Of a DNA stretch of 16,962 nt, positions 1 through 6,781 are shown piece after piece. A program made the position numbers and the translations under genes. Within the stretch, counting starts at the first letter, position 1; the number at the start of each line of letters is the position of its first letter. The notes beneath the pieces are model-generated. The model was not told the origin of the DNA. It saw only the letters and a list, made by a program, of their open reading frames with translations, and did no database searches. Source of the stretch: a bacterium HR23 (GTDB taxonomy: Bacteria > Chloroflexota > Dehalococcoidia > Lucifugimonadales > HRBIN23); assembly GCA_002923335.1 (NCBI GenBank), contig BEHZ01000022.1:1-16962 (forward strand), given 5' to 3'.

Positions 1-442
1 TGGGGGTTGCCAGGTCGCTCCCGAAGGTGAGCAGGAACCGCAAGGCCGGCGGCAGAAGGATAAAATAGGCGAAGGCCACACCCCCGGCGAACAGCACCAG
101 CGCCGTCGGCAGGGCGGTAAAGACGAAGCGCCGTTCTTGAGCGGTCAGCCCCGGGGCAACGAACATAAGCACCTGGTAAAGCACCACCGGGAAGGCCCCC
201 ACGAACCCGAACAGGAGCGATACCTTCATCACTACCCCCAGCAGTTCCGTAACCTCCGTATAAATAGGCTTGCCAGTGATGGACGCATAGCCCTGGGCAG
301 GGCGCAGGAGCAGTTCTACCTCCTGTCTGTAGAAGGAGAAGGAGACGCCCGTAGCGATGGCCACCGCCAGCACCGCAATGAGCAGGCGCTTGCGCAGTTC
401 CTCCAGGTGATAGCGCAAAGGGGCGCTGCGATCCCGAAACAT
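1..442 (-). CDS. tatC: Sec-independent translocase subunit TatC (3' end beyond window)
   Basis: TatC is the polytopic membrane receptor that binds twin-arginine signal peptides and, with TatA/B, exports folded proteins. Read from ATG at 442, the frame stays open to base 1 (147 complete codons). It begins MFRDRSAPLRYHLEELRKRL, the usual cytoplasmic TatC start, where the H-LEELR-R signature contacts the signal peptide. A first membrane helix follows at about residues 20-38. An extracytoplasmic loop leads to a second helix containing FGFVGAFPVVLYQV, then the conserved AP-GLT-ERR turn and the start of a third helix. The C-terminal part, including the remaining helices, lies outside the window. 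The start is 6 bases past the stop of the TatA-like gene, and AAGGAG lies about a dozen bases upstream, so the two are co-transcribed. The family call is secure. Confidence 0.95.
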   Translation of the reverse strand, partial: MFRDRSAPLRYHLEELRKRLLIAVLAVAIATGVSFSFYRQEVELLLRPAQGYASITGKPIYTEVTELLGVVMKVSLLFGFVGAFPVVLYQVLMFVAPGLTAQERRFVFTALPTALVLFAGGVAFAYFILLPPALRFLLTFGSDLATP

Positions 443-448
443 CGGCCC

Positions 449-721
449 CTACTCCTTCCGGGAGGGCTCAGGCGCAGTGGGCGGCGAGGCCGTCTCCTGC
501 GTAGAGCGGACCGAGCGGGGGTGTGCACCCGGGGGCGGGGGGGGCGGTGGAGCGTCTATCTCCTCCAGTAGAGTAGGGATGTCTTCAGTGGCCTTGCGGA
601 AGCGGGTTACCGCCTTCCCCACCCGGCGGGCGGTGGAGACCAGTTTCTCCGGCCCCAGCAACAGTAGGGCAACCAGCAGGATGAACAGCAATTCCATCGG
701 CCCGATGTTCAGGAAGTCCAC
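449..721 (-). CDS. tatA: Twin-arginine translocase TatA/TatB-like protein
   Basis: This is a 90-residue single-pass protein of the TatA/TatB/TatE family, which forms the pore or docking partner of TatC. It has a short periplasmic start (MDFLNIGPMEL), one hydrophobic helix at about residues 9-22, the hinge LGPEKL, an amphipathic helix (about 27-45) and an acidic, proline-rich tail with seven consecutive prolines (about 58-64). The Glu in the N-terminal helix and the GPEKL hinge are somewhat TatB-like. A single small Tat gene next to tatC often serves as TatA, so the A/B choice is open. Translation starts at GTG 721 with AAGGGGG just upstream. It lies 13 bases after the RNA methyltransferase stop and 6 bases before tatC, in one operon. 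Confidence 0.85.
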   Translation of the reverse strand: MDFLNIGPMELLFILLVALLLLGPEKLVSTARRVGKAVTRFRKATEDIPTLLEEIDAPPPPPPPGAHPRSVRSTQETASPPTAPEPSRKE

Positions 722-734
722 ACAGCCCCCTTAT

Positions 735-1946
735 TCAGTGGGTTTCCCCACTCCGTAAGGTAAGAAGCGCAAGGCATTCAATATGGTGCGTCTGAGGGAA
801 CATATCCACCGGCTGAACCCACTCCACACGATACGCCCCCCGGGCCAGCACGGCCAGGTCCCGCACCAAAGCATCCAGGTCGCAGGAGACATACACCATG
901 CGGGGGACCCGGAGGTGGTTGAGGGCATCCAGAGCCCGGGGGTGGCACCCCTGGCGGGGGGGATCCACCACCATAGCATCGGGGCGTTCCTGCAGGGTAG
1001 GCAACACCTCCTCCACCTTCCCCTGGCGGAACTCAATCGTGGCCAACCCGTAAGCGTTCAGACGGGCGTCCTCTATGGCCGAGGCCGACTCCTCAATGGC
1101 GATAACCCTTTCCACATAGGGGGCCAACAGGATGGCGAAGGTCCCTACCCCGGCGTAGGCATCCACCAGCACGCCCCGGCCATTGAGAGCCAGGGCATCC
1201 CTCACCGCCAGCACCATCTGCTCCGCCTGCAGGGTGTTCACCTGGAAGAAGGAGGACGATGCAACACGGAAGCGCCGGCCCAGGAGAACCTCTTCATACG
1301 CCTTCTGGCCCGTGGGAAGGGTGATGCTCGGTTCCTGGAGGGCGGGCTGGATGAGCACCTGCCCCGTGTTCACACCGTAGCGAATGGACAACTGGGTGGT
1401 CTCGGCGCACCTGCCCTGCAAGTGGGCCAGGACGGAATTGATACCGGGGTGCATCAGCAGGCAGGTGTGGACCTCCACAAACTCACGGGTCATGCGGTTG
1501 ACAAAGCCCACCTTCCCCTGGGGTCCAATGGTAAAGCGGGCGTGGTTGCGGTATCCAAACTCCAGGGGGCTGGGAAGGGTCTCCCGCACCGGCGTCCCCG
1601 CCAGCGCCGTCTGCAAAGCCTGGACAACCCTCTCCCGCTTCAGACGCAACTGATGAGGATAGGCAATATGTTGCCACTGACAACCGGTGCAGGGCCAGAA
1701 GTAGGGGCAGGGCGGAGTTACCCGATGGGGAGAGGGTTCAACCACCTCCACCACCCGGGCCGACACATACCCCCGCCGACGGCGCACCACCTCCACTACC
1801 GCCTCCTCCCCGGGGATGCCCCCGAAGACCCACAATACCTGGCCCTCAACCCACGCCTGGCACTCCCCCAGCGCCCCCATCTCGCCCAGGCGCGCTCGCA
1901 AACGCTGCCCCGGCTCAAGATGGAGCGGAGACGCCGACACGCTCAC
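735..1946 (-). CDS. rlmD: SAM-dependent 23S rRNA (uracil-5-)-methyltransferase, RlmD/RumA family
   Basis: This 403-residue class I methyltransferase of the TrmA/RlmC/RlmD family places a methyl group on C5 of a uridine in RNA. The N-terminal ~70 residues form a TRAM-like RNA-binding beta barrel. A likely 4Fe-4S site follows, with C80, C86, C89 and C162. The catalytic domain shows FFQVN (233-237), the SAM loop DAYAGVG (262-268), DPPR (328-331), the nucleophile C355 in YVSCD, and the general base E390 in THHIE. All key residues are present and the length is normal. The start is GTG 1946, only about 10 bases from the predicted transcription start. Whether the target is U1939, U747 or another uridine cannot be told, so the gene symbol is only family-level. 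It is the first gene of the operon leading into tatA and tatC. Confidence 0.85.
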   Translation of the reverse strand: MSVSASPLHLEPGQRLRARLGEMGALGECQAWVEGQVLWVFGGIPGEEAVVEVVRRRRGYVSARVVEVVEPSPHRVTPPCPYFWPCTGCQWQHIAYPHQLRLKRERVVQALQTALAGTPVRETLPSPLEFGYRNHARFTIGPQGKVGFVNRMTREFVEVHTCLLMHPGINSVLAHLQGRCAETTQLSIRYGVNTGQVLIQPALQEPSITLPTGQKAYEEVLLGRRFRVASSSFFQVNTLQAEQMVLAVRDALALNGRGVLVDAYAGVGTFAILLAPYVERVIAIEESASAIEDARLNAYGLATIEFRQGKVEEVLPTLQERPDAMVVDPPRQGCHPRALDALNHLRVPRMVYVSCDLDALVRDLAVLARGAYRVEWVQPVDMFPQTHHIECLALLTLRSGETH

Positions 1947-1963
1947 CGTGTTCCCCTGCCTCT

Positions 1964-1993
1964 ACTATAAGCCCCAGGGGGACAAGGTGCCAA
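1964..1993 (-). promoter_or_regulatory. Promoter of the rlmD-tatA-tatC operon
   Basis: On the minus strand TTGGCA (1993-1988) and TATAGT (1969-1964) are separated by 18 bases. Each differs from the sigma-A consensus at one position. The predicted transcript begins near 1957, about 10 bases before GTG 1946, so the leader would be very short. The remainder of the divergent gap up to the rpsU promoter shows no other feature I can support. Confidence 0.5.
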
Positions 1994-2113
1994 GTGCACC
2001 CTTATCCCTGCCCTCGGCCGTCCTCCAGGCCTTGGTGTGCAAAGGGCCAGGGTGGCGCCCTCCGGCTTTTCCCTCCTGCGATGGAGAGGGCAGGTGGCCA
2101 AGCCCCGCCCAGG

Positions 2114-2142
2114 TTGACGAGAGGATTCGGACACCGTATAAT
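2114..2142 (+). promoter_or_regulatory. Sigma-A promoter of rpsU-yqeY
   Basis: TTGACG (2114-2119) and a perfect TATAAT (2137-2142) are separated by 17 bases, the optimal arrangement for the housekeeping sigma factor. Transcription should start near 2149, giving a leader of about 44 bases before the rpsU start at 2193. It is one of the two strongest promoters in the window, as expected for a ribosomal protein operon. Confidence 0.75.
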
Positions 2143-2192
2143 AACCCAGGGTATGTTCCCCAGCAGGCCACGGCCCAAAGGAGGTGATGATT

Positions 2193-2378
2193 TTGACCTA
2201 TGTCGTCCTACAGGAAGGTGAATCCTTTGAGAGCCTGCTGAAGCGCTTCAATAAGCGTGTCCAGCAGGAGGGTATCCTTTCTGCCGCCCGCAAGCACGAG
2301 CACTTTGAACCGCCCAGCCTCAAGCGCAAGAAAAAGGCGGCCACCAAACTGCGCAAGAGCCTGCGCAACTCCGGATAG
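2193..2378 (+). CDS. rpsU: 30S ribosomal protein S21
   Basis: S21 is a small basic protein of the 30S subunit, located near the anti-Shine-Dalgarno end of 16S rRNA. The product is 61 residues. It has the family pattern EGESFESLLKRF-K-VQ-EGILS-ARKHEHFEPPS and a lysine-rich tail (KRKKKAATKLRK). I place the start at TTG 2193. The ribosome-binding site AAGGAGGTGAT at 2178-2188 is complementary to the 16S 3' end over 11 bases and leaves 8 bases from its AGGAGG core to TTG. The ATG at 2187 and the GTG at 2184 lie inside that site. The start MTYVVLQEGES also fits the family. The stop TAG is followed immediately by the ATG of yqeY. Confidence 0.92.
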   Translation: MTYVVLQEGESFESLLKRFNKRVQQEGILSAARKHEHFEPPSLKRKKKAATKLRKSLRNSG

Positions 2379-2837
2379 ATGTCTACCCTGCAAGAGCGGG
2401 TGCAGAAGGATATGCAGGATGCCATGCGGAGGGGCGATACCCTCCGGCGGGATGTTTTGCGCCTTCTGCGCTCCGCTTTTGCCTATGAGCAAATCGCCCG
2501 TGGCCACCCCCTCTCCGACCAGGAGGCCGTTGCTGTCCTTCAACGGGAAGTAAAACAACGCCGGGAGAGTATTGACGCCTTCCGCGCTGGGGGGCGTGAG
2601 GACCTGGCCGCCAAAGAGGAACGGGAACTGGCTATTCTTTTAGAGTATCTCCCCCAGCAACTCAGCCGGGAGGAACTGGTGGACCTGGCACGCCGGGTTA
2701 TTCAGGAGACGGGTGCCAAAGGCCCCGCCGACAAAGGGAAGGTCATGGGACGGCTTATGCCCCAGGTGCGGGGCAGGGCCGATGGCGCTACCGTGAACGC
2801 CGTCGTGAGCGCCCTGCTGGAAGGCAAGACCCCCTAG
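2379..2837 (+). CDS. yqeY: GatB/YqeY domain-containing protein
   Basis: This 152-residue protein of the YqeY family resembles the C-terminal tail domain of the GatB subunit of tRNA-dependent amidotransferase, which contacts tRNA. Family hallmarks are an N-terminal helical segment (LQERVQKDMQDAMRRGDTLR, then RLLRSAF), a charged centre (QREVKQRRESIDAF-AGGREDLAAKEERELAIL), and the C-terminal module YLPQQLSREEL with KGPADKGKVMGRLMPQVRGRADGATVN. The length is typical (about 145-155). Its ATG touches the rpsU stop codon with no spacer and no clear ribosome-binding site of its own, so translational coupling is likely. The rpsU-yqeY pair is common in bacteria, but the cellular role is not established. 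Confidence 0.9.
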   Translation: MSTLQERVQKDMQDAMRRGDTLRRDVLRLLRSAFAYEQIARGHPLSDQEAVAVLQREVKQRRESIDAFRAGGREDLAAKEERELAILLEYLPQQLSREELVDLARRVIQETGAKGPADKGKVMGRLMPQVRGRADGATVNAVVSALLEGKTP

Positions 2838-2843
2838 CCCCCT

Positions 2844-3548
2844 ATGCGGTTCGCCGTTGTCGTCTTCCCCGGCACGTGGAGCGATTTGGACTGCTGGTGG
2901 GTCCTGCGGGAGGTGTTTGAGCAGGAGGTAGACTTCGTCTGGCACAAGGAGCGGGACCTCTCCCGCTACGATTGCGTGATCCTCCCCGGGGGTTTCTCCT
3001 TCGGCGATTACTTACGCCCCGGGGCTATCGCCCGTTTCTCCCCTATTATGGAGGCGGTGCACACCGTCGCTCAGAAGGGGCGCTTTGTCCTGGGCATCTG
3101 CAACGGTTTCCAAATCCTCTGTGAGGCGGGCCTTCTGCCCGGCGCCCTGCTACGCAACGACCACCTGGAGTTCCGCTGCCAGTGGGTGCACCTGCGGGTG
3201 GAGAACCCCGGCACCCCCTTTACCTCGGCGTGCTCGCAGGGACAGGTGCTCCGCATCCCCATCTCCCATGGAGAGGGGCGCTACTACGCCGACCCCGATA
3301 CCCTCGCCGACCTGGAACGCAACGGCCAGGTGGTCTTCCGCTACTGCGAAGCCGACGGGCGCATCACCCCCCAGGCGAACCCCAACGGCGCCCTTAACAA
3401 CATCGCCGGCGTCGTCAACCGCCGGGGAAACGTGCTGGGGATGATGCCCCACCCTGAGCGGTGCTGCGAAGCCGAGGTGGGAGGCACCGACGGGCGTTTC
3501 CTCTTTCTCTCCCTCTTGCAGTCCGTCCTGGCCGTTGACTCCGCCTGA
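2844..3548 (+). CDS. purQ: Phosphoribosylformylglycinamidine synthase subunit PurQ (glutaminase)
   Basis: PurQ is the class I glutamine amidotransferase that supplies ammonia to PurL for the FGAR to FGAM step of purine synthesis. The protein has 234 residues. It shows the oxyanion-loop region LPGGFSFGDYLRPGA (about 47-61), the nucleophile C86 in GICNGFQ, and the rest of the triad in MPHPERC (H203, E205). NPNGALNNIAG near the C-terminus is also typical of PurQ. The start is ATG 2844, 6 bases after the yqeY stop, with only a weak ribosome-binding site. Neither purS nor purL is in the window, so the usual purSQL cluster is broken up here. The call is secure. Confidence 0.95.
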   Translation: MRFAVVVFPGTWSDLDCWWVLREVFEQEVDFVWHKERDLSRYDCVILPGGFSFGDYLRPGAIARFSPIMEAVHTVAQKGRFVLGICNGFQILCEAGLLPGALLRNDHLEFRCQWVHLRVENPGTPFTSACSQGQVLRIPISHGEGRYYADPDTLADLERNGQVVFRYCEADGRITPQANPNGALNNIAGVVNRRGNVLGMMPHPERCCEAEVGGTDGRFLFLSLLQSVLAVDSA

Positions 3549-3608
3549 GGCTGGCCAGCCTTTCAAGGCACTCGCCCCCTGGCTGTATTTCCCTTCTCTT
3601 GACGCCTC

Positions 3609-3699
3609 CAGAGGGGAGTGCCCTCTGCCACGGGTTCGGAAAGCCGTGAGGCAAACCCCGTCGTTGACGACTGCGAGTGCAAGTGGTAGCGTGAGCAGT
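3609..3699 (+). promoter_or_regulatory. Potential structured leader or attenuator upstream of ald
   Basis: The 168-base gap between purQ and ald can fold into consecutive hairpins. They are CAGAGGG/CCCTCTG (3609-3615 with 3621-3627), CACGG/CCGTG (3629-3633 with 3644-3648), CGTC/GACG (3659-3662 with 3666-3669) and ACTGC/GCAGT (3670-3674 with 3695-3699). A competing stem, ACGGGTT (3630-3636) with AACCCCGT (3654-3661, one bulged C), cannot form together with the second and third hairpins. This is the layout of a switch. I do not recognise a known riboswitch class. The first hairpin could instead help end purQ transcription, though no T-run follows. A weak promoter, TTGACG (3664-3669) with TAGCGT (3687-3692), lies inside the same segment. 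If that is the real ald promoter, most of the structure would not be transcribed with ald. Confidence 0.35.
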
Positions 3700-3716
3700 G
3701 AGGGAAAGGGGGCCCT

Positions 3717-4841
3717 ATGCGCATTGGCCTGCCCAAAGAGGTGAAAACCGAGGAATACCGTGTTGCCCTCACGCCGGACAAGGTGGCGGAACTGGTGCGC
3801 AGTGGCCACACCGTCCTGGTGGAAAAGGGGGCAGGAGAAGGCTCTGGCTTCGCCGACTCCGCTTACCACGAGGCCGGGGCACGCCTGGTGCCCACTCCGG
3901 CCGATGTCTTCGCCGAGGCCGACCTGGTGGTGAAGGTCAAAGAGCCTCAGCCCCAGGAGTATGAACTCCTGCGTCGGCGACAGGTGCTCTTCACCTACCT
4001 GCACCTGGCTGCTTACCCGGATGTGGCCCACGCCCTGCTCCGCAGTGGCGTTATCGCCATCGCCTACGAGACCGTCCAACTCCCGGACGGGCAACTGCCC
4101 CTGCTCATCCCCATGAGCGAGATCGCCGGGCGCATGGCCCCCCTCATCGGCGCTTACTACCTCCAGCGCCCCCTGGGAGGAAAAGGCAGGCTTATGCCCG
4201 GCACCCCAGGCACCCGCTCCGCCCATGTCGTCGTGATAGGGGCAGGCACCGCCGGCACCAACGCAGCACGCATCGCCTCGGCTATGGGCGCCCGGGTTAC
4301 CCTGCTGGACCGCAACCAGGAGCGCCTGCGCCAGGCGGAGGCCAGCATCCCCGGACGCCTCACCACCCTCTTTTCCACCTACGCCACTATAGGGGAGAGC
4401 GTCGCCCAAGCGGATGTAGTGGTGGGAGCGGTGCTGGTGCCCGGCGCCCGCGCCCCCAAAGTGGTAACCCGAGAGATGGTGGAGAGCATGGCACGGGGGA
4501 GCGTCATTATAGACATCTCGGTAGACCAAGGGGGATGTGTGGAGACCACCCGCCGGACCACCCACGCCTCGCCCGTATACACCGTCAACGGGGTCATCCA
4601 CTACGCTGTGGACAACATGCCGGGGGCCTACCCCCAAACCGCCAGCATCGCCCTCTCCAACGCGGTTTTCCCCTACCTTCTGCGCCTGGCTACCCTGGGC
4701 ATCCCCCGTGCCCTGCAGGAGGACCCCACCCTGGCCAAAGGGGTGAACACCTACCAAGGCAGGGTAACCTACCCGGCCGTGGCCCAGGCCCTGGGCCTCC
4801 CGTATACCCCTTTGGCCGAGGCCATAGCGTCCCTGGGGTAG
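3717..4841 (+). CDS. ald: Alanine dehydrogenase
   Basis: This enzyme interconverts L-alanine and pyruvate plus ammonia using NAD. The protein has 374 residues, normal for the family. It starts MRIGLPKEVKTEEYRVALTP, which carries the pyruvate-binding R15. Other family residues are K75 in VKVKEP, H96 in YLHLA, the Rossmann glycine motif GAGTAG (175-180), the NAD-ribose acidic residue D198, and D270 in ISVDQGG. The C-terminal NMPGAYPQTASIALSNA block is also diagnostic, and all catalytic residues match numbering common in the family. The related NAD transhydrogenase alpha subunit is less likely because of the VDQGG-NMPG pattern and the length. The start is ATG 3717 with AGGGAAAGGG upstream. It appears to be a single-gene unit behind its own leader. 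Confidence 0.95.
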   Translation: MRIGLPKEVKTEEYRVALTPDKVAELVRSGHTVLVEKGAGEGSGFADSAYHEAGARLVPTPADVFAEADLVVKVKEPQPQEYELLRRRQVLFTYLHLAAYPDVAHALLRSGVIAIAYETVQLPDGQLPLLIPMSEIAGRMAPLIGAYYLQRPLGGKGRLMPGTPGTRSAHVVVIGAGTAGTNAARIASAMGARVTLLDRNQERLRQAEASIPGRLTTLFSTYATIGESVAQADVVVGAVLVPGARAPKVVTREMVESMARGSVIIDISVDQGGCVETTRRTTHASPVYTVNGVIHYAVDNMPGAYPQTASIALSNAVFPYLLRLATLGIPRALQEDPTLAKGVNTYQGRVTYPAVAQALGLPYTPLAEAIASLG

Positions 4842-4895
4842 TGTCAGAGAGCAAGGGCGGGGACATGGGGGCTTCCGTCAGCCCCGTGGCAACAC

Positions 4896-4901
4896 TATAA
4901 T
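4896..4901 (+). promoter_or_regulatory. Candidate -10 element upstream of htpX
   Basis: A perfect TATAAT sits 69 bases before the htpX start. The hexamer 17 bases upstream (TTCCGT, 4873-4878) matches the -35 consensus poorly, so activation by a regulator or another sigma factor is possible. GGGGC/GCCCC (4868-4872 with 4881-4885) could form a small hairpin between ald and this element. I see no CIRCE-type heat-shock operator. Confidence 0.4.
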
Positions 4902-4969
4902 ATACAAGGAGAACTGCAGACATTCGGGCGCGCCGTGGCCGGCGTGCTTCGCGGTGAGGGCGAAGAGGT

Positions 4970-5890
4970 ATGGCTATCCGAGCACGACGCATCCCCCGGG
5001 ACTGGGGCCTGCTGTGGCGCATGACCTTTGTGATGGCCCTGCTGGCCGGGGTTTACCTGGCGTTCATCACTTTCCTGAACGCTGTGGGGGTGCCCTGGCT
5101 CTTTATCGCCATTATAGCCGGCATCATGCTGGGCTTCCAGTATTTCCTCAGCGACAAACTGGTGCTCTGGTCGCTGGGGGCCAAAGTGGTAAAGGAGCAC
5201 GAATACCCCAAACTGCACGCTATGGTAGAGCGCCTGGCCTTGCAGGCGGGCCTGCCCAAGCCGAAAATCGCCGTCATTCACACCGATATCCCTAACGCCC
5301 TGGCCACCGGGCGCAACCCCAAGAACGCTGTGGTGGCGGTTACCACCGGGATTATGCGCCGTTTGGACGATGAGGAACTGGAGGCGGTGCTGGGGCACGA
5401 ACTCACCCACATCAAGAACCGGGACGTGCTGGTCATTACCCTGGCCAGTTTCTTCAGCATGGTCGCTTCTCTGCTGACCAACTGGCTCATGTGGGCCATG
5501 CTCCTCGGCGGACTCGGGGGGCGGAGGGACGAGCGGGGAGGCGGGGCCTCCGCCCTCGTGCTGGTGTGGCTGGTCTCCTGGCTGGTCTACATCATCAGCC
5601 AACTCCTTATCCTGGCCCTCTCCCGCTACCGGGAGTATGCTGCCGACTATGGTGGTGCCCTCCTCACAGGGATGCCTTCCCGCCTGGCCACCGCCCTGAT
5701 GAAGATCAGCGGGGCCATGGCCCGTATCCCCACCGAGGACTTGCGCAAGGTGGAGGGAGCCAACGCCTTCTTCATCGTCTCCGCCCTGAAGGGCGAGGCG
5801 CTCCTGGAACTCCTCTCCACCCACCCGCCGGTGCACAAGCGGGTGGAGCGCCTCCGCCGGTTGGAACAGCAGATGGAATGGGGTAGGTAG
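4970..5890 (+). CDS. htpX: Zinc metalloprotease HtpX (M48B membrane protease)
   Basis: HtpX is an integral membrane protease with a cytosolic zinc active site that removes misfolded membrane proteins under heat or envelope stress. The product has 306 residues. Two N-terminal membrane helices lie at about 16-36 and 42-60. The active-site HELTH is at 143-147, followed by two more hydrophobic stretches (about 153-182 and 194-217). The third zinc ligand is E222 in SRYREYAAD, and the C-terminus has the family STHPPVHKRVERL. The full zinc site is intact. The start is ATG 4970, preceded by GAAGAGGT. The next gene, pspAB, begins 9 bases after the stop, so both should be on one transcript. That placement supports a role in the PspA-based envelope-stress response. 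Confidence 0.95.
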   Translation: MAIRARRIPRDWGLLWRMTFVMALLAGVYLAFITFLNAVGVPWLFIAIIAGIMLGFQYFLSDKLVLWSLGAKVVKEHEYPKLHAMVERLALQAGLPKPKIAVIHTDIPNALATGRNPKNAVVAVTTGIMRRLDDEELEAVLGHELTHIKNRDVLVITLASFFSMVASLLTNWLMWAMLLGGLGGRRDERGGGASALVLVWLVSWLVYIISQLLILALSRYREYAADYGGALLTGMPSRLATALMKISGAMARIPTEDLRKVEGANAFFIVSALKGEALLELLSTHPPVHKRVERLRRLEQQMEWGR

Positions 5891-5899
5891 GCAGCACCA

Positions 5900-6499
5900 G
5901 TGGGCCTCCTCGGGCGCCTCTTCCGACGGACTTCTAAACCCCAGAGCCAGCAGGACCGCCTGCTGGCTCTGGCTTCTGCCCGCATTACCCTGGAGAGCGT
6001 CTACCGCTTGCACCCCTTGGGGAGCGCCGGGGTGTGCTTCCGCCCCCAGTCCACCAGCGCCTTTGAGAACCTGCTGGCTGATCTGCCCGGACTTTTAGGC
6101 ATCGCCCAGCGAGAGGCGGGCACCCGTTTCCGCCTCCTCCCCGACGAGTATGGAACCCGCTGGGTGGTGCTCCAAGACCGGGACTTCGATGACCTGCTCT
6201 CCGCGGTGCAGTTGGCGGCCGACACCTTCCGGGAGCGGGGCTTCGGGGCGCAGGTGCTCGCGGCTGTCTTCCCCTTTCGTTCCGAGGCAGACTTTGAGGG
6301 CAAACGGCGCACCGTGGTGTGGATATACCACTTCCGCCGAGCCACCTTCTACCCCTTTATTCCCCGCCCGGGCCAGAAGCGAGACACCGCCGAGGAACTG
6401 GCCATCGCCTCCAAGATGGAGAAGGAACTCCCCATAGAGAAGGAATTGGAGGCGTGGTATCCCCTGTGGGGCATCCCCTTCTTGGAAGAGGCCGGATAA
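5900..6499 (+). CDS. pspAB: PspA-associated protein PspAB
   Basis: This is a 199-residue soluble protein that I recognise as the PspA-associated family PspAB. It starts MGLLGRLFRRTSKPQSQQDRL, a basic and possibly membrane-touching N-terminus. It continues with a segment on ageing-like residues (SARITLE), GSAGVCFRPQSTSAFE, WVVLQDRDFDDLL, and ends YPFIPRPGQKRDTAEELAIASKMEKELPIEKELE-WYPLWGIPF. No catalytic motif is visible and the biochemical role is unknown. Genes of this family occur beside pspA, pspAA and htpX in several bacterial and archaeal phyla, and all three are neighbours here. The start is GTG 5900, 9 bases after htpX. Its stop lies only 3 bases from the convergent stop of pspAA. Confidence 0.85.
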   Translation: MGLLGRLFRRTSKPQSQQDRLLALASARITLESVYRLHPLGSAGVCFRPQSTSAFENLLADLPGLLGIAQREAGTRFRLLPDEYGTRWVVLQDRDFDDLLSAVQLAADTFRERGFGAQVLAAVFPFRSEADFEGKRRTVVWIYHFRRATFYPFIPRPGQKRDTAEELAIASKMEKELPIEKELEAWYPLWGIPFLEEAG

Positions 6500-6502
6500 C
6501 CC

Positions 6503-6781
6503 CTATCCCGGTATTAGCCCCTCTTGCCCAAACAGGTCCCGGGCCTCCTCCAGAGTGATGTCGTCGCTGGGCAGGATGATGTCCGAGGGGCGGAGGTCTG
6601 AAGAGGCTAGAGGGATGCCATTCTCCCGCACCAAACGATGCATCTGGCGCAGGAGGGCTTGGAACTGGGGATAATCGCCCCGGGCGATGGCCTCAACCGC
6701 CTGGTTGTCCAGGTCGTTGAGGGTGTCCAGCAAAGCGCCAGGCACCTGGAACTGCCCTTCGGCGTGAATGCGCACGATCAC
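6503..6781 (-). CDS. pspAA: PspA-associated protein PspAA
   Basis: This 92-residue protein begins MIVRIHAEGQFQVPGALLDTL, the recognisable start of the PspAA family. It continues with LNDLDNQAVEAIARGDYPQF and ends with an acidic tail containing LRPSDIILPSDDITLEEARDLF. No membrane helix or enzyme motif is visible. It is probably an adaptor or modulator of PspA. Its GTG start (6781-6779) overlaps the TGA stop of pspA in a GTGA tetranucleotide on the minus strand. This is a typical sign of translational coupling and suggests production in fixed proportion to PspA. Confidence 0.85.
   Translation of the reverse strand: MIVRIHAEGQFQVPGALLDTLNDLDNQAVEAIARGDYPQFQALLRQMHRLVRENGIPLASSDLRPSDIILPSDDITLEEARDLFGQEGLIPG

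Noticed and set aside
783..1970. A 395-residue plus-strand open frame
   Set aside because: It is the exact antisense shadow of the RNA methyltransferase, whose Fe-S, SAM and catalytic motifs are complete.
3150..4757. A 535-residue open frame on the minus strand across purQ and ald
   Set aside because: It is antisense to two proteins with intact active sites, lacks any family motif, and is rich in G, H, V and A, as expected from GC-rich codon shadows.
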